A DNA stretch of 64,000 nucleotides from Paulinella micropora (GCA_009731375.1 BJOX01000059.1:251822-315821); one strand, 5' to 3'; shown: positions 32,309 to 43,958, numbered from the stretch's first letter. Notes: a model not told the origin generated them from the letters alone. Program-made: numbers and translations.

Positions 32309-32685
32309 ATGCGGGGCTCGCGGCATGGTATCGTTCTCTGTTCATCGATGTTTCCGCACCTTGGGTTTTTTCCCATCCCCAATCCAAATCCCTTTGCTTC
32401 AAGCTATCCTCCTGCGTAGCTCGTTGCTCTTTTGCGATTTATCGCTCCTGTGCAGTCAAAAATTGGACTAATCTTCCTCTAGTCCGTATTGGTGACTGCA
32501 TTCCATCATAGCCGTCCAGTGTTGCATAGCCCGGGCTAGGTCCCTGCGGGGGTTTAGGCCTCTACATGTATACATACATACATGTATACATACATACCTA
32601 TGTACATAGGCACAGACACAGACGTGGGTAGGAACATTAACGGGCCAATCAGCAAACAGTGGCACCTTAACCGCGGTCGAGATCG

Positions 32686-32718
<33 letters not shown>

Positions 32719-33547
32719 CCAGTCAGCAAACAGTGGCACCTTAACCGCGGTCGAGATCTATCTATCTATCTATCTGTCTATCTATCTATCTATCTATGTA
32801 TCTATCTGCTCAAAACACTTGGACTAACGGCTTGAACGGCTTCCTTTTCTTTCTCTTCTTCCTTGTCCTCCTCAAGACCCCACTCTCCATTTTGCCTTTT
32901 TCTTCAAACCCCTTGGAGAAGATTTTGCTCATGTCCACCCTTACGAAGATCCTTCGAGCCTCCTCGAAAAGAAGAGTCCAAAAGTGCACGTCCATCCGGA
33001 CTATAAGTCACAACCCGCCATTGTCAACCCGGATTCCACCCACAGTTGTTGACGCCGAAACATACTCTCATTTCGTCCAAGAAGTGCCCCGAAAGAACCA
33101 ATCGAAAGAAGAAAGCACCTGATTTTGCCATCAACACCAAGCGTATGGAAAGACATTGAAAAAGAACTCCAATCCGCACTCCCTCTCATCCTCCCCTTAT
33201 CTCTCATCCTGCATTCCGTCATAGCCGTCCAGTGTTGCATAGCCCGGGCTAGGTCCCTTCGGGGGTTTAGGCCTTTACACAATGTCATCATTGTAGCTTG
33301 CGCAAGCTTACGGTGCTCAAAACACTTGGACTAACGGCTTCCTTTTCTTTCTCTTCTTCCTTATCCTCCCACTCTCCATTCCTAGATTGCCTTTTTCTTC
33401 AACGTCCTTCCTCCTCTTCTTTTTCCAGAACACAGTCTACCCGTGATTCCCATCCCGGACACATGCACAGTACACAAATTATTGTTTGATGTGAAACTGC
33501 GTTCCTTTGCAAGGACTACATTCCTTTGCGACATCTCATCTATCTAC

Positions 33548-33619
<72 letters not shown>

Positions 33620-33650
33620 GTATATCTATCTATCTATGTATCTTTCTAGC
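32309..33650. repeat. Patchwork of short dispersed duplications between GATA tracts
   Basis: Pairs seen: 'AGCCGTCCAGTGTTGCATAG' units (32505-32565 and 33215-33275), 'CAGTGGCACCTTAACCGCGG' (32655 and 32722), 'GCTCAAAACACTTGGACTAA' (32808 and 33313), and 33428-33540, which recurs inverted at 51960-52060. No gene is supported. Confidence 0.7.
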
Positions 33651-33799
33651 CTCGGCGAACGATGCGGCGCTTTCGTGGCGTCGAGGCCTGCAAGTGTGCT
33701 TCGTGCAAAGGCAGAAAACAACTGATACTAATAATGATCATGGTATGCAAGATTTACATTGAATTGATGTAATGTATGAAGGTGAACATATCCTTGTAG

Positions 33800-35055
33800 G
33801 TAGTGAAGATTGCACGAGTCCTGCCCAGGACGGAGCATACCTTTTGGCTGCATCAACTTGTGTGTGGAGTTATGCATCACATGAAGAATTGGGGCCCTCT
33901 ACCAGACAATTCTGCGTATTGGCTAGAAAGGCAGCAGAAGTTCCTGAAAGGCCAAGTACACAGCCAGAAAGACCCTGAAATGACCCTTTTCAAACGCCGG
34001 AGTGATGTTGCATGTCTGAAGCCTACATTTGGACAGGCGCTCTCCGACTTGCAACAAAGCGCTGGGATGCCAAACACCAGGAAGAAATGCTTTCAGTTTG
34101 CAGAAAAGCAGCTCCAGCTCCAGGTGAATCCGAGTGAACCAAACAAGTTAATTTGTACAAAAAAGTACAAGCTCGCTGAAGAGCAGCGTACGGATGTTTT
34201 TTGTTCTTGGAAAAGTACTGGAGAGAGTTAGGACTTTCTCGAGTTGATGAAGACAAGATGCCAACAAATGAACGTCCTGATTTCTCTGCTCTTCGTTGTG
34301 AGATTACTAAGCACAGGAGGGCAGTCGTCCGAGCGATGTGCATGATATGTGGTGAATCATCCAACAAACGTTACGCAGGAGGAACATGTGCAGTTGCAAA
34401 GGAAGATCTCAAAAGAGATTTTCCAGGTGGGGTTCGCAGCAGTGCGAGATATGGTGCATATGTCCGCTACTACCTTGCAGTGGCATTGACCAATCCAGAC
34501 ATAACTTTGGAACTCGCAGCGGTAGAGCTTCTGCGGTGCTACGCAGATCCCAAAAAGCGTGGTATGTGGCTATGTAAAGCGATTCCTGATCGCAGAGAGA
34601 AATTGAAGTTTCTCCTTTTGAGCTCATTGGAGATGCCTTGCGTGACTGCAGACGTACCTACCAAGAGTGGCTTAATGTATTGGATTCCGGTCGATGATTC
34701 CATTCTGCCTGATTATATGGAAGAGGCAGTGGATAGGTTGGTGGATGGTAAGGATCCAGCACCAGCACCTGACCAAGACATTCCTGTGGTTGATCTTGAT
34801 GCGTTATATGCGAGTGCCAGTGAGGGTGAACAGAAACTGCCAGAAGCAAGACAAATACTAGAGGTGAATCTGGAAACGTCAGATGATGAGGCGGGCCAAG
34901 GTGGGGTGGACTCTATAGCTAGGCCTGACGCTCCTAGTCTAAACAAGATTTTTGCGGCCCCGGACGGTGAGGAAAGTAATGACAGCGATGCTGAGTACTT
35001 CTTGGATCAGCTGGAGATAGATATAAGAAATTCATTAAATCCAGCAACATTTTAG
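33800..35055 (+). pseudogene. CACTA-A transposase, 3' half
   Basis: Opens after a TTGTAG acceptor at 33799, at the same residue as the last exon of the CACTA-B transposase (VVKIA against VVEIA). Shared blocks: 'TEHTFWLHQLV', 'NWGPLPDNSAYWLERQ', 'KRYAGGTCAVAKEDL', 'ARYGAYVRYY', 'LAAVELLRC', 'LLLSSLEMPC'. One frame change in a T6 run at about 34196-34201 splits it; otherwise it is open to TAG at 35055. The tail is acidic with IPVVDLDALYAS, matching the VIDLDENEE motif in B, but lacks B's Glu/Gln expansion. The 5' exons are missing or displaced, so it cannot make a full transposase here. Confidence 0.7.
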
Positions 35056-35099
35056 ACACAGTCTACTTTTTAAATCAAGACACTGATTATTAAAAATAT

Positions 35100-35663
35100 C
35101 CTAGTGACGCTCATATTTCACAGAGACAGAGTACAGATAACTTTAATATGATATTCAATATAACTAGTTCCGGTCACTATGACCTTAGTGATAGACACTC
35201 AAAAGGTAGTGATGGTCACCAGATTATGACACTTAGTGATGAGCACTAGACTTTTATTAGCTTGAGCGTGTACTGATCATCACTAAGACACATTCTAAAC
35301 AAGATCACTACCCTAGTGCTCGTCACTATGAATTTTATCACTAACTTTTTTTAGTTTTGTAACACATCACTAACGTAGTGATGATCACTACGTATTTCAT
35401 CACTAGCTTTCATCATAGATCACTAGCGTAGTGACGATCACTACGTGTTTCATCACTAACTTTCATCAAGATCACTAGTGTAGTGATGATCACTACGTAT
35501 TTCATCACTAACTTTTTCATTTTTTTTTCACTGATGCAAATAGGTAGTGATCATCACTACCCTCATCACTAAGTAAAAAATATATCACTAAGGTCATCAC
35601 TAACAGCTTATTGATGCATCACTACGTACTGAGTGCTCATCACTACTTTTCATCCGTGTAGTG
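35100..35663. repeat. Right subterminal array and terminus of CACTA-A
   Basis: About twenty GTGATGATCAC-type palindromes and ATCACTA half-sites, ending in CATCCGTGTAGTG at 35663. GTAGTG is the expected right end of a CACTA element and matches the last six bases of CACTA-B. The base after it is the start of the viral integrase remnant. Confidence 0.8.
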
Positions 35664-36375
35664 AAACCGTATATATCTGCTTTGACCAAGTCCGACCTCC
35701 TTTTGAAAATAGATTTCGTTGAATTTCTCGTCTTACCTTATCGCCAGGTTCAAATTCGTTAATACTTTCATCTCTTCAATTTTTTTTTGTTTATTAGTAG
35801 CTTTTCCATTCAGCACATTGTACATTAATTGGTCTAGCTTTAATTGTTGGATGAAACCTCATGTTGTAAGCTTTGACCATGTCATCAATGTATGAAACCC
35901 AGTCAAAGTTCCCTTTAGTTTCAAATAGTATGTCAAGCCACCTTCTAATAGTTCTAATAACTCTATCAACTGCGAGTGCTTTGCAATTGTGGTCTCCTAC
36001 TTCAACTGTTCTGTGTTCAATGTTATGTTCACCAAAATATGTATAAACTGCTCCTTTGTATTCTCCTCCGCTATCTGTTGTAATGATTTCTGGAATATAT
36101 GGAATAGATTTTAAACCAGTATATACTTCATTCGCAGTTTTATTTTTTAGCGGTCTAACTTCTAAAAATCTACTATTCGTGTCAATCCAAACCAACATAA
36201 AGGCATATTGTTTATTACCTGGTTTATCTTTTAACTTAGACATATCCGCCAAATCTACGAACACTTGTTTCAACGGTTTATCAGCCCATATCGTATTCCA
36301 TTTCTTACTTTGTTTTTTCTGAAAATATAATTCTAATGCTTGTTGTTCTTTCAGTTCTTGTAATTCATCATCCAT
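35664..36375 (-). pseudogene. Polinton-type integrase (rve), C-terminally cut
   Basis: Starts at Met 36375 (MDDELQELKEQQ). Retroviral-type DDE integrase core: first Asp in 'VFVDLADM', second in 'ITTDSGGEYKG'. Thirty-five residues further, where Glu is expected, the sequence is 'ALAVDRVIRTIRR', so Asp replaces Glu. The core frame stops at 35794; a shifted frame carries the C-terminal domain typical of Polinton integrases: 'FEPGDKVRREI', 'LFSKGGRTWSKQIYTV'. This ends at 35664, where the CACTA-A terminus begins. Such integrases join viral DNA to host DNA. Substituted catalytic residue, frameshift and truncation make it inactive. Confidence 0.85.
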
Positions 36376-36407
36376 CGCAAGACTTCGCCTCCGCACCTCC
36401 GATAGTT

Positions 36408-36683
36408 CTAATACTTAATAACACCTAATGCTTTATCTCTATATCTTACTCTTTCTTCTTTTTCTAGTTCAAAACAATAATTAGAACAAAACTCATAAGT
36501 ATAAAACCAATCAAAACTATCGTCAATCGCTGTAATCCGTCTGTTAGCTAAACACAGAGTTAATCCACACACATAACAGCTATCAAAGTCACACCCACGG
36601 TTATTGTATAAAAAATCCATAATATATATTCTGACATCCAACGGTAAATTTTTTATCTGACCCATTACATATATGTCTTTCAT
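36408..36683 (-). CDS. Small F-box-like, Cys-rich viral protein
   Basis: Met at 36683, with a second at about 36666, gives 85-91 residues. The N-terminus 'NLPLDVRIYIMDFLY' has the LPxDV...IxxFL pattern of F-box and F-box-like motifs common in giant-virus proteins. A cysteine set follows (CDFDSCYVCG, then two more Cys and 'FCSNYC'), suggesting a small zinc-binding module. The frame is intact, unlike its neighbours. It overlaps the start of the divergent methyltransferase gene by about 10 bp. A role in hijacking host ubiquitin ligases would be a guess from the motif. Confidence 0.5.
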   Translation of the reverse strand: MKDIYVMGQIKNLPLDVRIYIMDFLYNNRGCDFDSCYVCGLTLCLANRRITAIDDSFDWFYTYEFCSNYCFELEKEERVRYRDKALGVIKY

Positions 36684-37402
36684 TCCTAGAGTTGGTGGAA
36701 AACATTTCCTTAAAAAAGTAATAGTCCCGTTAATACCACCGCACAAAGTTTATGTTGAACCATTCATCGGTGCGGGGAGTGTATATAGGAAAAAAGAGAA
36801 GTCAGACAAAGAAGTCATTAATGATTTAGATAAGGATATCTATCATATATGGAAGGATATGAAAACAGTATCGGCAGACACTATTAGAAAATATGATTTT
36901 ACACCTTCAAGAACAAAATTTGAAAAACTTAAAAAAATAAATAAATGCAAAGAACCGAATATGCGACTTTACAGGAATTTATATTTTATCTTTTAACTCA
37001 TTTGGAGGCGATAGAAATAACTATGCTGACAGAGGGAGTTATGATGAAAATTTCCAGAAAAATGTAGACAAAATGAAAAAAAGACTGAAAGACACTGTCG
37101 TCTTAAATAAAGACTTTAAAGCAGTGATAAAAAATATGACTCGCCAGACACATTTTTCTACCTCGACCCGCCATACGAAGAAGGAGAAGAAAAAGGATGG
37201 GGATACAATCACATCGTTTCTCCAGAAGAAGTGGTTAATGCTGTGAAAGGCATCAAAGGTAAATTCATTCTTTCATGTAACTATTCCAAAAAAATAAAAA
37301 AACATATTTAAAGGTTATACAATTAGGAAAGTTAAAACTAGTTATATTTTGTATGGTGCTGACAAAAAAGTAGTTAAAGAATCATTGATTTCAAACTTTT
37401 AA
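36673..37402 (+). pseudogene. DNA adenine N6-methyltransferase (Dam/D12 class), frameshifted
   Basis: Read through three frame changes it covers the D12 class: 'IPRVGGKHFL' (SAM-binding start), 'YVEPFIGAGSVY' (FxGxG motif), 'INDLDKDIYHIW', then 'NSFGGDRNNYAD', and at 37159 the catalytic 'FYLDPPYEE' (DPPY). It ends 'SYILYGADKK' before TAA at 37402. Family members methylate adenine in GATC or similar sites. Breaks are near 36992, 37140 and 37310. The 3' end overlaps the convergent Lys/Glu-rich gene by 4 bp. It is non-functional as read; in the intact virus it would mark viral DNA, possibly against restriction. Confidence 0.8.
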
Positions 37403-37908
37403 AAATTAAGAAAAATGTTAAATGTATCATTATTTTCTTTTTTTGGTTTCTCGAGTTGTTGGTTATAAAAATTAACACTAACACGACTAGTCTTCTTACC
37501 ACCTTTCTTTGGCTTAGGCTCTTCCTCTTCTTCCTCACTTTCGCTTTCGCTGTCCTCACTCTCTTCTTCCACTTTCTTTTTTACCACTCTCTTCGCCTTC
37601 TTCTGTTTGGTCTTTAATTTCATACCCGCAACCCGTCGGGCAACAATATCAACGAAGTCGTGTTCAACCTCTTCTTCACTTTCACTGCTTTCCTCAATCG
37701 GCTCGCCATCCGTTCCTTCAATCATATCCTTAGCCAACTGCTTCTTAGCGGTACGTTCCATCTTTTCGTCGTCAGTCATTTCTTTCACATTCTTCGCCTC
37801 TTCCTCAGCAAGTAATTCCTTAGCACTTTCAATCTTTCTTTGCCTCGCTTTTTCCTTTCGCCTCGCATTAGCAATCTTAAGGTTCTCTACTGATGCCTTT
37901 CCCGGCAT
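37399..37908 (-). CDS. Lys/Glu-rich viral protein
   Basis: 169 residues from Met 37908 (MPGKASVENLKIANARRKEK). The N-terminal half is a predicted helical, charged stretch; the middle alternates acidic serines (ESSESEEEVE, SEDSESESEEEEEE) with basic clusters (KTKQKKAKRVVKKK, KPKKGGKKTSR). The frame is intact. No family is recognised. Charge pattern fits a nucleic-acid or core-associated protein. Divergent from the fibre gene. Confidence 0.55.
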   Translation of the reverse strand: MPGKASVENLKIANARRKEKARQRKIESAKELLAEEEAKNVKEMTDDEKMERTAKKQLAKDMIEGTDGEPIEESSESEEEVEHDFVDIVARRVAGMKLKTKQKKAKRVVKKKVEEESEDSESESEEEEEEPKPKKGGKKTSRVSVNFYNQQLEKPKKENNDTFNIFLNF

Positions 37909-37966
37909 ACTTATTTGCTATAGGTTGTTATATTTTCCTAAATATATTTTCTTAATATATATAATA
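37909..37966. promoter_or_regulatory. AT-rich divergent promoter candidate
   Basis: 58 bp between the Lys/Glu-rich gene and the fibre gene; almost all A/T, with TATATTTTCC and AATATATTTTC before the fibre ATG. Similar TATATTTTCTAATATATA occurs before the truncated ORF at 46319. Confidence 0.45.
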
Positions 37967-40900
37967 ATGTCGCAATTCAAAAGTTTATTAGGCCTTAATG
38001 AGTTGTCCGTCGATAGTCTAGATATAGCCAACTTAGACTTAACTAACACGAACATAGTGGGCCTTAACACAGACAGAGTGCCAGAAGATGCCGACCCGAT
38101 AAATCTTTATTATACCGATGGCCGATTTGATATACGTGGCTACCAAAGGCACAGCGGGCATCAAAGAGGGGAAAAATTTATATTATACAGAGCAACGAGT
38201 AATGGACAACGACGAGGTTAAAGCCTCAACACAGCACCGTTCTAATACATCCAATCCGCACCAAACCAGTCTATATAATTTGATAGACACAGCCAAATCC
38301 GCACCAACGGTCGGTCAATACTTAACATACAATGATGTAGATGGCAAATGGGGAAATACAGCCCTCGGTTCAATTGACACAATCTCCGATGTAGTCATAA
38401 CCGCACCAATAGCCACTAATAGTTATCTAACATATAATTCAATAAACTGGGTAAATAAAACATTTCCGATAAATGTTGATGAATTCGGCAATATTAATAT
38501 GGGAGGTAATCTGAATATAATAGGAGTTAATTTACTAAATACAAAAGATGTTGATACTTGGATAACAGAACACGAGGCAAATAATGATAAAGTGTCAGCA
38601 GATGGTTCAATTAATACACACAGCGATGTGTTAGTAACAGGCACACCATCAGACAATCAATTGCTCATTTATAGCACGGGACAATGGAGAAATACGACTT
38701 CACCCTTTCTGAGATTAGATGGCACCACGGGTATGACTGGGGGACTAAATATGGGAGGGCAAAGTATAACGGGAGTTAATCTTGTTGATGGTGTTGATGT
38801 TTCCGTTCTTGATAGTTCGGCGGTTAAAACAACAGGAGACCAAACCATAGGAGGGACAAAAACATTTAGCAGTATAATAAATGCGAGTGCCGGTCTTGAT
38901 ATAAAAAGCCAAAGCATAACAAACGTAAATCTTGTTGATGGTGTTGATGTTTCTGCTCTTGATAGTTCGGCAGTTAAAACCACAGGAGACCAAACCATAG
39001 GAGGAACTAAAACATTTAGCAATGTGATAACAGCGAATGCAACAAACGTACTTCTTGTTGATGGTGTTGATGTTTCTGCTCTTGATAGTTCGGCAGTTAA
39101 AACCACAGGAGACCAAACCATAGGAGGAACTAAAACATTTAGCAATGTGATAACAGCGAATGCTGGAATATCTGTTGTTAATAGTTCAGCAGACATAAGA
39201 GGAGAAGCAAGAAGTGGAAGTCATGCGACCCCAGTAGGATTATATGTGACAGGTAATATTGGACAAGCATCCGCTGGTATTGAATTCAGACACAGCAACG
39301 GGACACGGGGGGTTGGATTTGGTTATAATTCAATATATGCTACGGGTAGTTCTACTAATGTTGAGTTAAATTTATATTCAAAAGGTTCAAGTCTAATCTA
39401 TGCAAGAAATGCTATGTCTTGTTCTTCAACATTAACAACAAGTGGATTATTAACAGCAGATGGCGGTTGCAAGTTATCTATTCAAAATAGCAATGACGGG
39501 ACAAATGCTTATGGAATATTTTTATATGATACAGATAACACGAACTGGGGGATTTATATGGCAACTCCCACATCAGGCAAAAGTTTAGCAAACGGCGCAG
39601 CAGGTGCAGGAAATGATATTAATAATTTTGCTATGCGGTTTAGGTGTAATAATTCTTCAACAAATGGTTTTGTATGGGAAAACAGATCCGAACAATTGTT
39701 AATGTCATTAAATGGGGCAAACGGGACTTTATGGACAAAAGGTTTAATAACTGCGAGTGCGGGAGTATCAACAACCACATTAACAGTGAGTGGGGAGATA
39801 AAGGCAAATGGTGGCTTAAATATGAGCAGCCAAAACATTACAAATGTAGGCCAACTAAATGGCAGGTCTGTCTCAACTTGGATGACGGAGCACGATGCGA
39901 GCAAGGCAAAAGTGTCTGTCGATGGTAGCATTGATACACACAGCGATGTAGTAATAACGACACCAGCGAATGGTCAATTATTAACATACAACGGCACAAA
40001 CTGGGTGAATTCGGGTCATTGGCTTTCCTTTCTTTGACGGGTGGGACGATGTCGGGTGATATTAAACTGCGTGCTTCAACTTTTACTATGTATACGGGCC
40101 CGCAGACTATGAACACAAACAATACAACACCCGCACCATTTGTTGCTGATGCTTTTTCTGCCGAGTTGGCAGAGCCCGCTTATTTTGCTTTTAATGCTGA
40201 CCAGAACGATGGTTGGGGTAATTTCATAGCAACACTAACAATTTACTACAATGATTCAACAGGAGTATATCAAAGAAATCCGCCAAACATAAATACTTGG
40301 GGAGGAGTAGATAATAAAGGCGAGCACGTAAAAATAGACTTTGGAGCCATATACAGGATAAAAAATATTATGTTCGTTCTTGAAATGCTAACTCTCAATG
40401 CAACGCCCCTAATACTTGGTATATGGGTACATCCACAGACAACACCACATACACATTATGGGATACACAGACGGGGCAGGCATGGCCTTCACAATCAACG
40501 AAAGCATATACTCCAACATCAGTGTTTGCGAGATATATCATAATGGTTGTTAATAGTGTGGGCAGTAGCGGAGCAATACTCAGAAGTCAAGTAAAAGTCG
40601 CCAGTCTGTATTTTGATTATGAGACATTAAATTATGATATAACGTTGATTAGAAATATTACGTGCGACACGATAACAGCAAGCGGAGCATTATCAGGAAC
40701 GACATTAACAGCAAGTGGCTTAATAACAGCAAATGCGGGATTAACAGGAACCACATTAACGGCCAGCGGATTGATAACGGCAAATGCGGGAGTTGATATG
40801 AAAAAAAAAAAACAAACTTATTAACACCAACGGCTTCAACAGACGGGGCGACAAAAGGCTATGTAGATACATTAGACGGACAGAATGTAAAATCAACAGG

Positions 40901-42161
40901 AGACCAAACAATAGCAGGGACGAAAGAATTCAGCGGAAAATTAGCAACTGCATAATGTGTCCCGTGTATAGTAGGTAGAAATTCAAAGGGAACAAGTGCG
41001 ACAGGGGGATTAGAATTATATGGAACCAGTGGCAGTTTAAATGGCCCGCACATACAAGCATTCGTTCATTCATCTGTTTATCCTGTATTTCAACAATTAA
41101 ACTGGAGTCAAGACAATATTGCTTTAAGTTTTGATTGTTATTATGACGGGGCTGGTTGGAAATCAAGCGACCCAGGCTCAAACTTTCAAATATACAAAAT
41201 GGGTGACAAACTCGCTTTTAACTACAAATTGGGAGTAGCACTGGCAGGAACTATAGCATGGTCTGAGGCAATTAACATAAGCAATGCGGGGGTGATAACA
41301 ACGAGTGGAGATGTAATAGTTGGAGCGGGTAAAAGTGTTTTTATTGATAGAAATGCTCTTGCCAACAATAAATTAGTCTTATGGGATGGAGGAACACCAT
41401 CAACAACAACATTTTTGGGGTTTGGTATTGCTAGTGAAATATTGCTATATAATGTTCCTACAGGCAATAATCATGTATTTTATGCAAATGCTTCAACTGA
41501 ATTATTCAGAATTAACGGAACAGCAATTACGGCTTCAAAATCAATGACCACAAATGCTGGTATATCAACAACAACATTATCGGCGAGCAGTACTATTACA
41601 TGTTCATCATCAAACAATACGGTCACATTAGGAACAAGGGCAAACGGAACTGAACCTATGATTTCATTGAAGGCATCTGGTAATGCTAATATTAACCGCG
41701 GTTTCTTTGGTTTTAGTGGTTCATCAGTATATGCTAGGTCTACCATAACTTCGACTGGAGAGCCTTCGGGAAATTACAATTATACAGTCAAACGGTGCTT
41801 GGACATGAAAACAGATATTAAGAAATTAGAATGTGGTGAATGCTGTGAGAAACTAATGAAAATAAATTGTTGTTCATATGATTTGAAATCAGACGAAAAG
41901 AAAGAAAGTAAGAATTGCGGTTTTATAGCAGATGAAGTAAAGATATTTCCAGAGTTCGTCACAAATTCAGGTATGAAAATAGGAGATGAAAACCTTGAAG
42001 GCATAATATATACAAGTTTTATACCAATATTAGTAAGCGGATTTCACATGGCGGAAAAGGTGATTAATTTAGAAAAAGAAAATAGATTTTTACTTAATAT
42101 ATTACAAGACCAAGCAAACCAATTAGCAGAAATACGAGCGGAAGTATTTCCAAATGCCTAG
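37967..42161 (+). pseudogene. Giant fibre protein with discoidin-like domain and S74 chaperone
   Basis: About 1,390 codons read through several breaks (near 38115, 40015, 40440, 40800, 40952). N-terminus MSQFKSLLGLNELSVDSLDI, then a 'NLYYTEQRV' phage-tail-like segment. Fibre repeats follow, each with 'SSAVKTTGDQTIGGTKTF'; three copies, two nearly identical in DNA (38929-39166). Around 40120-40600 a galactose-binding/F5-8C (discoidin)-like domain: 'DGWGN', 'GEHVKIDFGAIYRIKNIMF', 'DNTTYTLWDTQTGQAW', 'ARYIIMVV'. The C-terminus (41800-42161) is an S74 intramolecular chaperone: 'MKTDIKKLE', 'CGFIADEVKIFPEFVT', terminal coiled coil 'NLEKENRFLLNIL'. The usual catalytic Ser of S74 is not evident. Likely the host-attachment fibre of the virus. 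Too broken to be expressed whole. Confidence 0.75.
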
Positions 42162-42489
42162 ACTACACCCACCACCAATCATAGAAGTAGATGGCGAACT
42201 GACACCATAATTGAAAAATCGTGTGATTGATGTCCAAATTAAGCAGGAAGAAAAAAAATTAGATCACGAATATGAAAACAACTGGGACTGCTGTATGACT
42301 AAACGAAAAACCGACAGCAGACTTATTAAGTACTTATTTCAAATGGGTATCATTATCGCCATTATAACCCTTTGTATCGTGAGGCTGTCTGAAAAGAACT
42401 TACTGTGTGAGGTTGCTAACACTTATGTAGGAATTTTGACACTATTGATTGGCATTTGCCTTCCATCGCCTTCTTCAAGTAAGAAATGA
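42154..42489 (+). pseudogene. Small viral membrane protein with in-frame stop
   Basis: ATG at 42154 overlaps the fibre stop by 8 bp. The frame reads MPRLHPPPIIEVDGELTP, then TAA (42208-42210), then continues unbroken to 42489. Two hydrophobic segments (MGIIIAIITLCIV and VGILTLLIGICL) lie at the C-terminal side of a charged region. The single stop in otherwise open sequence suggests recent loss. Function unknown; possibly a virion or host-membrane protein. Confidence 0.55.
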
Positions 42490-42716
42490 GCATTCATATA
42501 GTTGAGTTTTATACCACAAAACATCACTACCCAAACACATTAAAGGAATAGCTTCATCAAAACTAACACCAATCACTCATCGGCTTATACATACATTTAA
42601 ATTTGGTTTCTATTCCTTTTTAAATACAATAAAGACAACTTTCAGTCTTTTTTTCGCTGACCCGTGAATAGAAATCACAGGCGGTCCGAGCAGAAATATT
42701 AATTAATAAAAAGTTT
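42490..42716. other. Short intergenic stretch
   Basis: AT-rich, no gene recognised; contains a possible promoter for the next gene (AAATATTAATTAATAAAAAG). Confidence 0.4.
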
Positions 42717-43105
42717 ATGAATGTAAATATAGAAGGCATCACAATGGCAGACTATAAATACCAAAACATTATTTTTCTGAGTAATGATTTTGTCAGCGAT
42801 AGCAAGACATTTGACAAAAACATTCAAATGAACTTTACACCAACTAGAATGAATGTTAAGTTTATCCACTATACGAATAATGTGACGGAGACGAAAACAA
42901 AAATACTTTATATGGACCGCATTGGAATTATCGGAACATTCGCAGATAGCAACACAGCAAACATTCAAATCTCGGCTACAACTTGGGGATGGTAGGATGG
43001 ACTGATGGTCAATACAAATTTAAAGTGCTTAAAACAGACAGCGGTAATATTGAGACTGAACCACTAGCTGGAAGAATTGTTATTTGTTTGGAATTTTTGG
43101 CTTAA
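42717..43105 (+). pseudogene. Small beta-rich viral protein, one frameshift
   Basis: Met at 42717, or 42744 (MADYKYQNIIFLSN). About 125 residues with alternating hydrophobics (MNVKFIHYTNN, KILYMDRIGIIGTF). At 42993 a stop appears, but the neighbouring frame continues 'WTDGQYKFKVLKTDSG' to TAA at 43105 directly before the ATPase. It could be a minor structural protein by position; no family is recognised. Confidence 0.45.
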
Positions 43106-43118
43106 TAAAAATATAGAG

Positions 43119-43895
43119 ATGGAAAAAATTAATAATGTAAAGGTGAAACCAGTTAAGCAAAACGGAGATGACGACAAGTTGGCAAAAGGACATAAGTTGT
43201 TTGATGAACCGTTCGCTAATATTTTTTTTCTCGCTCGCAAGAAGAGCGGTAAGACAACCGCACTGTATGAAATCTTAAAACGAACGACTCACAAAAAGAC
43301 CCGTATTGTTATTATAGCCAGCACGATACACAAGGACCACATCTACAAAGAAACGGTTAAGCACTTCAAGAAGAAGGGAAACCCGATGGCTATATACACA
43401 TACTTGAAAACGGACGGATACAGTGTGATTGATTACGAGTTAGACAAGCTCAATACGCCAGACGAGGAGCAAGAAGAAGGCGAGATTGTGCGGGACGAGA
43501 AAGAAGAACCGAAGCCGAAGTTTTTATATTTTGGTAAATAGCAGGGGCGAGCCCCCGCACCCCCAGCGGAGAGACAGTCTAAGTATCAAACTCCAGAAGT
43601 CGTGTTTGTCCTTGATGATTTAGGGTCGGGTTAAAGGGATAAGTCTGTGAGCGACCTGTTGAAAAAAAATAGACAATACAAGTCAAAGGTGATTATGAGT
43701 TCGCAATACCTAAACGACTTACGACCTGAGGAGATTAAACAGCTGGACTACCTCCTTATTTTTCCTGGTCAGAGTGTCGATAAAATTGAACTCGTGTATA
43801 AGCATTTGGACCTTGGATATGATTTAGACTACTTCATTGAAACTTACCACAAAGCTACAAAAGAGAGGTTTAACTTTTTGTGTCTGATGAACTGA
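43119..43895 (+). pseudogene. A32/FtsK-type packaging ATPase with two in-frame stops
   Basis: MEKINNVKVKPVKQNG at 43119. Walker A is 'FFLARKKSGKTTALYEIL', Walker B is 'VVFVLDDLGSG' (about 43597), then 'KVIMSSQYLNDL' and a conserved helix tail. The whole gene stays in one frame but has TAG at 43539 and TAA about 90 bp later. The TAG is the first triplet of an inserted GC-rich palindrome (43539-43572), so the insertion itself split the gene between Walker A and B. Family members pump viral DNA into capsids. Downstream are basic peptides and the protease, the usual morphogenesis block. Confidence 0.82.
43539..43572. repeat. GC-rich palindrome 1 (inside the ATPase gene)
   Basis: TAGCAGGGGCGAGCCCCCGC then ACCCCCAGC. 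Others: 44259-44291, 44551-44578, 45656-45700, 46203-46240. Consensus TAGCAGGGG-loop-CCCC(C)GCACCCCC. Confidence 0.85.
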
Positions 43896-43958
43896 GGCAA
43901 AATTTCAATAAATGATTTTTATGATTTTATTATTTATTTTTTTCAGAACTATATATAG

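Noticed and set aside
43119-43895. Stop-codon reassignment to explain the ATPase stops
   Set aside because: One stop is TAG, the other TAA, TAG belongs to an inserted palindrome, and other genes of the element have true frameshifts; decay is simpler.
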